Shown here: positions 57,712 to 64,000 of the stretch, piece by piece
Numbering within the stretch: position 1 is the stretch's first letter
Layout of the letters: every line of letters starts with the position of its first letter
Assembly (NCBI GenBank): GCA_910578075.1
Contig: CAJTPK010000009.1
Span: 37,371 to 101,370, forward strand
DNA: 64,000 bases
Direction: 5' to 3'
Source: an uncultured Muribaculaceae bacterium
GTDB taxonomy: Bacteria > Bacteroidota > Bacteroidia > Bacteroidales > Muribaculaceae
Made by a program: the position numbers and the translations under genes
The notes under the pieces: generated by a model
The model's database searches: none
The model's input: only the letters and a program-made list of their open reading frames with translations
What the model was told of the DNA's origin: nothing

Positions 57712-58597
57712 GGATTTCTCAGCATACATGAGGGAAAAGTTTCCTGATGTCAGAGTGCAGAAGATCTCTGTCAATGCAGGATTCTCATGTCCCAACCGTG
57801 ATGGAACAATTGGTAGAGGAGGATGTATATATTGCGATAATTCCTCTTTCACTCCGTCGTATTGTTTCAAAGAATCCGGAGTAAGGGCTCAGATCGAAGC
57901 GGGAAAGAAATTTTTCTCCAGAAAATACCCGGAGATGAAATATCTTGCATATTTTCAATCTTTCAGCAACACTTTCGGCAGGTCGGTAATGGAGCTGGAA
58001 TCACTTTACAGAGAAGCTTTGGATATTGAAGATGTTGTTGGAATAATAATAGGCACAAGACCCGATACTCTTCCACCGGAAATTGTGGAGATGTTGGGTA
58101 GGCTTAATGCAGAGCGTCCGGTTATTGTAGAGATAGGGGCTGAGACATGTCATGACAAGACTCTTGAAATAATAAATCGTGGTCATGATTGGAAGCAGGT
58201 GGAGGATGCAGTCTTCCGACTCCATGAGGCTGGAATATCGGTCGGGTTGCATTTGATAGCTGGTCTGCCGGGAGAGGATGATGATATGGTGTTGGAAAGT
58301 GTGAGAAAAGCGGTTGTTCTACCGATAGAATCCATAAAAATGCATCATCTGCAGATATTGGACGGAACCCGCTTGAAATCGATGTGGGAGAGAGGGGAGG
58401 TGGACGTAACACCATTTAATGTGGATAATTATATTGAATTATGCATAAAAATAATTAAATTAGTGCCCCGAAACATCGCGATCGAGCGTTTTCTTGCCAG
58501 TTCACCGCCGGAAAAGGTAGTTGCGCCGAAGTGGGGGATGAAGAACTATCAGTTTGTAAACCTTTTGAACTCGCGATTGTCTAAGGATAGTATGTAA
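57701..58597 (+). CDS. TIGR01212-family radical SAM protein (YhcC-like)
   Basis: A 298-residue radical SAM enzyme. The cluster motif is C-x11-C-x2-C in FSCPNRDGTIGRGGCIYCDN, unlike the canonical C-x3-C-x2-C. Further family blocks: YLAYFQSFSNTF, GTRPDTLP, VEIGAETCHDKTLEIINRGHD and GLHLIAGLPGEDDDM. The reaction is unassigned. It overlaps aroC by 11 bases, so it is probably coupled to it. Confidence 0.9.
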   Translation: MHYKDFSAYMREKFPDVRVQKISVNAGFSCPNRDGTIGRGGCIYCDNSSFTPSYCFKESGVRAQIEAGKKFFSRKYPEMKYLAYFQSFSNTFGRSVMELESLYREALDIEDVVGIIIGTRPDTLPPEIVEMLGRLNAERPVIVEIGAETCHDKTLEIINRGHDWKQVEDAVFRLHEAGISVGLHLIAGLPGEDDDMVLESVRKAVVLPIESIKMHHLQILDGTRLKSMWERGEVDVTPFNVDNYIELCIKIIKLVPRNIAIERFLASSPPEKVVAPKWGMKNYQFVNLLNSRLSKDSM

Positions 58598-58663
58598 AGT
58601 CCGTCTCATGAAATTAACCCTTAAGAGCGGATTCTAAATTAAAGAAATAACAAATTATAATAT

Positions 58664-59764
58664 ATGAAACCAATGGTTATTGCGGCTATTGCCGCTATTG
58701 TAGCTCCGGTTGCAGCCTCTGCGGATGTGACTGTGAAATTTCCGGAAGGGAAAGCTGATTCCATCTATGTGGTGGAGCATATGTTGATAAGTGATCAGGT
58801 GAGTCCGCGTGCTGAACGCCCGCAGCCGGTAGCCGACACTTTGAAATCTGTGGGTGGTATAATGAAATTTGAACTCGATGCAGCCGGTCCTGCCCGATAT
58901 ATGATTCCTTTCGGCGGTCCTCGTCAGGGAATCGATCTTTATGCTGCACCCGGTGAGAATCTTGCTGTCATTGTTTCTTCAGAATCTCCTCTTGAATATG
59001 TGGTGACAGGTTCAAAGCTTATGGATGGTATAACTGACCTGAAACAGAAATCCGGAGAAATAATCGGTAAGTATCAGGCTGCAGCAAATGCAACTCCCCG
59101 TGATGAAGCCGGCATGGAAGCAGCTCAGAATGCCTATAGCGCTCTGTTTAAAGATTACATGACCGCGAATCCCGAAAATCCCGCATCGTTATATGCATTG
59201 CTTAATATGGATGGTGAGGATTTCATGAATGCTTATGCTGGTTTGAGTGATGCTCTGAAATCTACTGCACTTTTCCCTCTTGTCGAGAATCAGAAAACTT
59301 ATGTGGAGAAATCCATCGAGGCTGATAAGAAGATGCAGGAATTGCAGTCAGGGAACGTAGAGGCTCCCAATTTCACATTGAAGAATCTTGAAGGAAAAGA
59401 TGTCAGCCTGTCTGATTTCCGAGGCAAATGGGTGATTATCGATTTCTGGGGTAGCTGGTGCGGATGGTGCATCAAGGGTTTCCCGAAGCTCAAGGATGCT
59501 TATGAGCAGTATAAACCAGAGCTTGAGATCTTGGGAGTTGACTGCAATGAACCTGAGGCAAACTGGCGTAAAGGAGTCGAGAAATACAAACTTCCCTGGG
59601 TGAATGTCTATAACCCTGCTGATACTGATATTCTCACTAATTATGCTGTCCAGGGTTTCCCGACAAAAGTAATCGTGAGTCCGGAAGGCAAGATAGCCAA
59701 TATCACGGTAGGTGAGAATCCAGCTTTCTTTGATACACTTGCAAAGCTTATCAACGGTAAATAA
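58664..59764 (+). CDS. TlpA-like thioredoxin-fold protein with N-terminal DUF4369-like domain
   Basis: A 366-residue secreted protein: signal peptide (VIAAIAAIVAPVAASA), then about 210 residues typical of Bacteroidetes TlpA proteins (beta-rich, resembling DUF4369), then a thioredoxin domain with the redox site WGSWCGWCIKGFPKL. CGWC is an uncommon dipeptide in TlpA proteins, which more often have P in the third position. The cis-Pro block is VQGFPTKVIVSPEG. It probably reduces or isomerises disulfides in the periplasm. Confidence 0.85.
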   Translation: MKPMVIAAIAAIVAPVAASADVTVKFPEGKADSIYVVEHMLISDQVSPRAERPQPVADTLKSVGGIMKFELDAAGPARYMIPFGGPRQGIDLYAAPGENLAVIVSSESPLEYVVTGSKLMDGITDLKQKSGEIIGKYQAAANATPRDEAGMEAAQNAYSALFKDYMTANPENPASLYALLNMDGEDFMNAYAGLSDALKSTALFPLVENQKTYVEKSIEADKKMQELQSGNVEAPNFTLKNLEGKDVSLSDFRGKWVIIDFWGSWCGWCIKGFPKLKDAYEQYKPELEILGVDCNEPEANWRKGVEKYKLPWVNVYNPADTDILTNYAVQGFPTKVIVSPEGKIANITVGENPAFFDTLAKLINGK

Positions 59765-59794
59765 ACTCCTCTCCTGTAGGATACTTAATATAGT

Positions 59795-59823
59795 AAGAGT
59801 CGGGCGATCAACGTCCGACTCTT
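59795..59823 (+). terminator. Intrinsic terminator of the tlpA-like gene
   Basis: A stem AAGAGTCGG-GCG / CGT-CCGACTCTT (59795-59806 with 59812-59823, one mismatch) followed by TATTATTTTA, about 30 bases after the stop. It merges with the left end of the type-A repeat element. Confidence 0.8.
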
Positions 59824-60140
59824 ATTATTTTATACTGTTGTTCGGTAAAATATAATCACGCAGAGGCGCGGAGGCGCAAAGGATTTATACCGCTCAATCT
59901 CGACGCGGAGGTCGTTACCACTCCTTCAGAAGCGCAGAGACCGTCCGGCCACGCTCCGCGCCTTTGCCAAAATCGCCACGCGATTCTCCGTGATCTTTAT
60001 CACCATCACCGGTTTTCCAACTCAAAACTTTGCGGCTCTGCGTCTCTGCGTGATATACGACCATATAATGGGGCTTGTCAAGATTTAAATTCCAATATTT
60101 ATGATTGTCATACATGTTTACCGGACAGTAATGATTATTT
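59824..60140. repeat. MITE-like palindromic element, type A, copy 2
   Basis: About 315 bp, same orientation as 4828-5136. Left end TGTTCGGTAAA (59838-59848) preceded by TATTATTTTATAC; right end TTTACCGGACA (60117-60127) followed by GTAATGATTATTTT. The interior shares ATTTATACCGCTCAATC, GACGCGGAGGTCGTTACCAC and CGATTCTCCGTGATCTTTAT with copy 1. It has an extra GGAGGCGC in the left arm of the inner inverted repeat. The element fills nearly the whole gap between two genes. Confidence 0.8.
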
Positions 60141-60156
60141 TACTGAAAAGTCAAGC

Positions 60157-60984
60157 TTATTTTGAAGGCAACTCTTTCTTATGTAATATCCTTTTGATCT
60201 CTTTCTTAAGGATATGATGGGCAGGATGCACCATCTGACCGTGGTCATGACCATCAATCTTGTATATTTTTACGTCAGGATGTCCGGTTAGACGCATCAT
60301 TCGCCACATATATAGGTTTTCTTCATATCTACCGTATAGCTCTTCTTCTGCGTCTCCGGTAATTATTACGTATGGAGGGGCGTCTTTACGCACGTGGAAT
60401 AAGGGCGCGTTGCGGTCGATCAGTGGAGTCAAGGGGTCTATTCCCATTTTCTTTCTGTCGGAAAAATGAGTGATTACTTGTCCGGAATATGGTATGAGAG
60501 CACTTATGGAATCTGCATTGACCCCGTATCGGTCAAGACGGCTTTTATCAAGACCTACCATGGATGTGAGAAATCCCCCGGCTGAATGTCCTGAAACAAT
60601 AATTTTTGATTTGTCACCACCATATTTTTCGGCATTTGCGAATGCCCAAGCCACTGCTTCTGCTGCATCATCAATGCAATCTTCAACGTTTACATGCGGT
60701 GTTAGTCTATAGTTGGGAGCTATTACCACAAAGCCTGAATTCATGAGTTCAGATGGGATGGATTTGCTTCCACCGGTGAGACCACCTCCATGAAACCATA
60801 TCACTACAGGTGCATTACTGACATTATCAGGTCTGTAAACATCAAGTTTCAGTCTTTCTTTGGAGTATCGATCATTTTTTGAGGAATATGGTATGTCCTT
60901 CTCAATGCCATTCGTGTCAGAGGCAACGGCTGGAATCGAGAATATTATAAAGGTTAAAACGGATGTCAGAAAATGTTTCATCAT
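60157..60984 (-). CDS. Secreted alpha/beta-hydrolase (esterase/lipase type)
   Basis: A 275-residue hydrolase with signal peptide (FLTSVLTFIIFSIPAVAS). The oxyanion-hole motif is IWFHGGGLTGG, the nucleophile elbow GHSAGGF, the acid probably in TGDAEEELYG, and His near KIDGHDHGQM. The substrate is unknown; BD-FAE/carboxylesterase-like enzymes that act on acetylated glycans have this layout. It begins 11 bases after the MBL hydrolase gene. Confidence 0.85.
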   Translation of the reverse strand: MMKHFLTSVLTFIIFSIPAVASDTNGIEKDIPYSSKNDRYSKERLKLDVYRPDNVSNAPVVIWFHGGGLTGGSKSIPSELMNSGFVVIAPNYRLTPHVNVEDCIDDAAEAVAWAFANAEKYGGDKSKIIVSGHSAGGFLTSMVGLDKSRLDRYGVNADSISALIPYSGQVITHFSDRKKMGIDPLTPLIDRNAPLFHVRKDAPPYVIITGDAEEELYGRYEENLYMWRMMRLTGHPDVKIYKIDGHDHGQMVHPAHHILKKEIKRILHKKELPSK

Positions 60985-60995
60985 TAATCAACTTC

Positions 60996-61661
60996 TTATT
61001 TTAATCGATAATGTGGATTGTCAGCAAGAAACGGATTTGCCGCGCGTTCTCTGCCGATTGTAGTTGCCGGGCCATGGCCGGGGTAGACAACTGTTGAATC
61101 GGGTAGGGGCAAAAGGTTTTCCCTGATTGACTTGATGAGTTGACCACCGTTACCGCCCGGAAGGTCGGTGCGTCCTACTGAGCCTTGGAAAAGCGCATCG
61201 CCGGTGATTACAAACCCTCCGGCCCGGTCATATAGCGCCACGCTTCCCGGTGAATGTCCCGGAACGTGAATAACTTCCAGCGTGCCGTTTCCGATATGTA
61301 TCTCTTCACCGGGGGTAAGGTAAGAGTCAATAGTGACATCCCTTACTTTCTCGTTGATTCCAAAAGCATCTGCCTGTTGGCGAAGACGATCTGAAAGGAA
61401 TTCATCATCTTTGTGTCCGAATAGCGGTACACGATACTTGTCTTTTGCATATGCAGCCCCTATGGCATGGTCAATATGCATATGCGTGTTTATGATATGG
61501 GTTACCTCAAGGTCATTGCGGGATATGAAATTATCAAGAGCCTTTTCTTCCTCGGCATTAATCATGCCGGGATCGATGATGGCGGCTTTCTTTTGTTCGG
61601 GATCATATACCACATAGGTATTTATGCCGAACAGAGAGAATTCAAATTTCGCTATATTCAT
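60996..61661 (-). CDS. MBL-fold metallohydrolase (glyoxalase II-like)
   Basis: A 221-residue metallo-beta-lactamase-fold hydrolase. The metal motif is THMHIDH, a form of HxHxDH, with further ligands in HVPGHSPGS, GDALF and YPGHGPAT. This subgroup includes hydroxyacylglutathione-hydrolase-like proteins of unknown substrate. It lies downstream of rsmG and upstream of the alpha/beta-hydrolase on the same strand. Confidence 0.9.
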   Translation of the reverse strand: MNIAKFEFSLFGINTYVVYDPEQKKAAIIDPGMINAEEEKALDNFISRNDLEVTHIINTHMHIDHAIGAAYAKDKYRVPLFGHKDDEFLSDRLRQQADAFGINEKVRDVTIDSYLTPGEEIHIGNGTLEVIHVPGHSPGSVALYDRAGGFVITGDALFQGSVGRTDLPGGNGGQLIKSIRENLLPLPDSTVVYPGHGPATTIGRERAANPFLADNPHYRLK

Positions 61662-61696
61662 AATAATATATTTTTATAAGACGGACTCTTAGCGAA

Positions 61697-62320
61697 TCAA
61701 ACTATTGTGTAGGCTATTTTCTTTGTATCGAAGAACGGCTCTTCAAAATACTGTGAAATATCCAGAATCTCACTTCTTGAAGCGAGTGGTTTCATCTCGG
61801 CTGATATATCGCCCCCTTTCAATGTGATAAGTCCGTTGGGTAGCGCATTGTGTTGCTTAGATGATATGTTTTTTCTACATATTTTCAAAAGATCCGGCTG
61901 AGGCATTACAGCGCGGCTGACAACGAAATCAAATTTATCCTTACATTCCGCAACATCGCCATGCTTGAATGCAACATTATTAATTGCAGCGGCTTTGGCG
62001 ATTTCTTCAGCGACAAGCAGTTTCTTGCCGGTACGGTCAATCAGTAGGAATTCCACATCTGGGAACATTACAGCAAGCGGTATTCCCGGGAAGCCTCCTC
62101 CTGTGCCAAAATCCATGATTCTCGAACCATTGGAGAACCGGATGAATTTAGCGATAGCGAGTGAATGCAGGATATGATTAATCTCAAGATTCTCAATATC
62201 CTTACGTGAGATCACATTTATTTTGGCGTTCCACTCCGGATACAGCTCTATCATTGTCTTAAAGCTTTCCTTCTGCTTGTCTGTAAGACCTGGAAAATAT
62301 TTATAAATTATTGAGTCCAT
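61697..62320 (-). CDS. rsmG: 16S rRNA (guanine-527-N7)-methyltransferase RsmG
   Basis: A 207-residue SAM-dependent methyltransferase of 16S rRNA G527. It shows the N-terminal helix block (YPEWNAKINVISRKDIENLEINHILHSL), the SAM loop IMDFGTGGGFPGIPLAVMFP and VSRAVMPQPDLL. Loss of RsmG in other bacteria gives low-level streptomycin resistance. It is the first gene of a leftward trio with the two hydrolases. Confidence 0.93.
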   Translation of the reverse strand: MDSIIYKYFPGLTDKQKESFKTMIELYPEWNAKINVISRKDIENLEINHILHSLAIAKFIRFSNGSRIMDFGTGGGFPGIPLAVMFPDVEFLLIDRTGKKLLVAEEIAKAAAINNVAFKHGDVAECKDKFDFVVSRAVMPQPDLLKICRKNISSKQHNALPNGLITLKGGDISAEMKPLASRSEILDISQYFEEPFFDTKKIAYTIV

Positions 62321-62599
62321 ATCTTTATAACAACAATCAAGTGAAAATATTGGCTTCTCTTATTATTGTTTTATTTCAAAATATTGCTATCGTATGCCAA
62401 AGAGAGCCCACCCTTTGCGTGTCAACATAGAACAGTGGTTACATCGTTACTCATGACGACCCTGACCTCATACTTACATAAAATGTTGGAAATATAGTAA
62501 AAATATATATTATATGATATATTGAGGCTGTCAAAAGTGTCAACTTTTGACCTTCCCTGAAAAGTGTTGACAGATTTGAAGGAGATTAAGAAGTTGTTG
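62321..62599. other. Intergenic region left of a hybrid repeat element
   Basis: About 280 bp. It contains an A/T-rich stretch (62490-62525), then CTGTCAAAAGTGTCAACTTT, a short inverted repeat AAAAGTGTCAACTTTT and a purine-rich stretch up to 62600. Nothing codes convincingly. The repeat element's left end is not found here; the CTGTCAAAAGTG near 62528 may be its degenerate form. Confidence 0.35.
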
Positions 62600-62796
62600 A
62601 AAGCCGGGATAAACACAGATATACACCTCGTTCCGCCTGCGTTCAGCGCCACAAATCATGACTTCTGTTCTGATTTGTCCGCTTGGTTTCTTTAGGATGC
62701 ATAGCTTGAATATCAGAGTTCCGCGTTTATAAAGTGAAACGAGGTTCAGCGTTCTAATTATTAAGGTTCATAATTTACAGGACAATAATATTTTTA
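62600..62796. repeat. MITE-like element, type B, partial copy 3
   Basis: Sequence from GGGATAAAC (62609) to the right end TTTACAGGACA (62774-62784), followed by ATAATATTTTT, matches the right half of 35822-36327: CGTTCCGCCTGCGTTCAGCG, TTCTGATTTGTCCGCT, AGTGAAACGAGGTTCAGCGT and TAATTATTAAGGTTCA. The left half is absent or replaced, so it is a truncated copy. Confidence 0.7.
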
Positions 62797-62804
62797 AGCA
62801 ACCT

Positions 62805-63482
62805 CTAAAATTGGTAGCCGACAGACAGGAAGATACTTTGGCTCAGTTCTTTTTTAGGAACCGAGAATTTTGAGCCATTTTGGAGTGTAACGTTCCTTCG
62901 ACCGGAATAGTAGTCAAGATTGGATATGCCATATCCGGCACCAATCACAAAACGGTCAATCGAAAGATTTACCGAAAGTCTTGCGTTCCAGTAAAGCCAT
63001 TTCAACCCTTTGTTTGGAAATCTCATATAATCTACGACTGTGCCTACATTCCCTTTTATATCATAAATATCGTAGGTCAGTGAATTTCTAAAAGGGCAGG
63101 CAAAACTTATGCCGGGTTCGGCTTGAAACCACAGGCGAATATCATCTTTGTTTTTGAGCAGGTTTGGTGATTTGAAGATTACAGATGGCTTGAATATGAT
63201 CCACGCGATGTTTTTCTCGTTATCTGCCAAACTTGCCTCATGCCCGTTTATCGTGGTAGTTCGGCTCGGCTGATTGTATTGGGAGGTCAGTTCCATGCCA
63301 AACTTCACTCCAATATATTTATGGAAATGCCACGCAACTGACGGTTCAATCGTCCACGCCTGTTCATTATTAAGATATATGCCACCGTAAAGAGCAGCTG
63401 TGAATGGACGCTTTTCTTCTTGAGCATATACATGGATAGAGAAAATAGCTGTCAATATGATTGATGTGATAAACTTTGCCAT
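62805..63482 (-). CDS. Predicted outer-membrane beta-barrel protein
   Basis: A 225-residue protein with a signal peptide (FITSIILTAIFSIHVYAQ), a series of amphipathic strands (FTAALYGGIYLN, VAWHFHKYIGVKFGMEL, AWIIFKPSVIFK, FVIGAGYGISNL) and a C-terminal strand ending in Phe (SIFLSVGYQF). No named family is recognised. It starts two bases after the preceding gene on the same strand and may form a pair with it. Confidence 0.7.
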   Translation of the reverse strand: MAKFITSIILTAIFSIHVYAQEEKRPFTAALYGGIYLNNEQAWTIEPSVAWHFHKYIGVKFGMELTSQYNQPSRTTTINGHEASLADNEKNIAWIIFKPSVIFKSPNLLKNKDDIRLWFQAEPGISFACPFRNSLTYDIYDIKGNVGTVVDYMRFPNKGLKWLYWNARLSVNLSIDRFVIGAGYGISNLDYYSGRRNVTLQNGSKFSVPKKELSQSIFLSVGYQF

Positions 63483-63484
63483 AA

Positions 63485-64000
63485 TTATTTGCTGATTAGT
63501 TTTAAAGCGTTAGACATAGGCTGAATTGAGTTCTCTTTTAACTGGAGCATTGCCTTATCATATTCTGCCTTGACAGAGCCGCTTTTTATTTTATCCTCAT
63601 TAAATAGTCTGATAAGAAAACTATTAAAGGTTTCAGTGTTTGTTCGTTCAGGTAAATGTATATAAATAATTGGCGCAAGAACCAAGCTACCATCTACATA
63701 TTCCAAAAATTCATTATACACATCAAGCGAACTCCTACGACCTAATTTATTAGACAAAAATACTTCGGCAGCAACAACGAACGCTTCATTCTGTCCTTCG
63801 TTGTGTTCGGCTGCAATTTTTTCGTTTTCACTATAAAAATCATCTTGCAGCAAGTTATTAAGGTGGCTCATTAGTTCCTGTGAAATATCCAGTCTGTGCA
63901 AATTTTCGTGAATATATACTTTTATGAAATCCAGATGATATTTCTTTTCAAGTTCCGGATCCAAGAGGAAAGGAGTACAACAGAATGATTCATCATCAAG
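63485..64000 (-). CDS. Putative HExxH protein, 5' end outside the window
   Basis: The frame stays open to the window edge (at least 171 residues to the stop at 63485) and has no ATG near 63964, so it is the C-terminal part of a longer gene. It contains FIKVYIHENLHRLDI, a possible zinc HExxH motif (HENLH), and about 50 residues later NEAFVVAAEVFL, which could supply a third acidic ligand. The family is not recognised; a DUF4932-like metalloprotease is one possibility. It is two bases upstream of a beta-barrel gene. Confidence 0.5.
   Translation of the reverse strand, partial: LDDESFCCTPFLLDPELEKKYHLDFIKVYIHENLHRLDISQELMSHLNNLLQDDFYSENEKIAAEHNEGQNEAFVVAAEVFLSNKLGRRSSLDVYNEFLEYVDGSLVLAPIIYIHLPERTNTETFNSFLIRLFNEDKIKSGSVKAEYDKAMLQLKENSIQPMSNALKLISK

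Noticed and set aside
57701..58597. Radical SAM protein considered as the sulfatase maturase
   Set aside because: Its cluster motif is C-x11-C-x2-C, typical of the TIGR01212 family, not the C-x3-C-x2-C of anSME.
62560..62620. Plus-strand phrase DLKEIKKLLKAG resembling the start of a transposase
   Set aside because: The frame closes soon after and no insertion-sequence ends flank it.
1..64000. CRISPR arrays, tRNA, rRNA, tmRNA or riboswitches
   Set aside because: No regularly spaced repeats, cloverleaf-like sequence or known riboswitch core was found by reading; small or divergent RNAs could be missed without a covariance search.

Overview
The window is chromosomal DNA from a gut member of the Bacteroidales, most likely a Muribaculaceae/Bacteroides-type organism. 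The evidence is a complete SusC/SusD polysaccharide utilisation locus, GLPGLI-family proteins, a DUF4290 protein, the short RpoD-type sigma factor, MurA with Asp at the usual catalytic Cys position, and promoters of the Bacteroidetes form TTTG/TTG-N19-20-TAnnTTTG. I saw no rRNA, tRNA, CRISPR array or intact insertion sequence.

Layout. 1-2.7 kb: a GNAT acetyltransferase, an 870-bp AT-rich gap and a small HTH regulator with its own palindromic operator. 2.7-4.7 kb: rarA and a HAD phosphatase. 4.8-7.0 kb: two tandem MITE-like elements, a small tail-anchored protein, an orphan vsr and a GC-rich structured gap. 7.0-12.8 kb: an FAD protein, tsaB and the DUF4290-murA-rimM-hypothetical-ompA operon. 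12.9-19.4 kb: a 7-alpha-hydroxysteroid-dehydrogenase-like SDR behind a 21-bp palindrome, a padR-pspC pair, an outer-membrane barrel, rpoD, an HtrA protease and an NlpC/P60 lipoprotein. 19.4-20.7 kb: gene debris (a beta-barrel C-terminus and a GNAT toxin/antitoxin remnant). 20.7-22.4 kb: a membrane protein coupled to a dicarboxylate-type symporter.

22.5-34.3 kb is a dextran-type polysaccharide utilisation locus read leftward: DUF6377 sensor/regulator, SusC, SusD, SusE/F-like binding lipoprotein, GH66 endo-dextranase lipoprotein and GH97 alpha-glucosidase. The surface enzyme and binding proteins would capture and cut alpha-1,6-glucan, SusCD would import it, and GH97 would release glucose in the periplasm. 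A frameshifted LamG lipoprotein and a small winged-helix gene follow. 36.5-44.2 kb is a leftward housekeeping operon (ruvX-def-ettA-ddh-dnaE-trxA). 44.4-47.1 kb holds a secreted protein of unknown function and a Ser-type sulfatase.

47.4-52.6 kb is the least understood locus: three paralogous GLPGLI-family secreted proteins and an outer-membrane beta-barrel receptor packed into one operon. 52.8-59.8 kb holds a reverse rubrerythrin, tilS, rho with a long disordered N-terminal insert, a shortened aroC, a radical SAM gene and a TlpA-like thioredoxin. 60.2-64 kb holds rsmG, an MBL hydrolase, an alpha/beta hydrolase, an outer-membrane barrel and the end of a putative HExxH protein.

A family of intergenic palindromic elements with shared ends (TGTCCGGTAAA...TTTACCGGACA, plus an AT-rich flank) occurs six or seven times at 2.6, 4.8, 5.1, 35.8, 59.8 and 62.6 kb. 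With the GLPGLI operon, these are the most interesting under-described features of the window.
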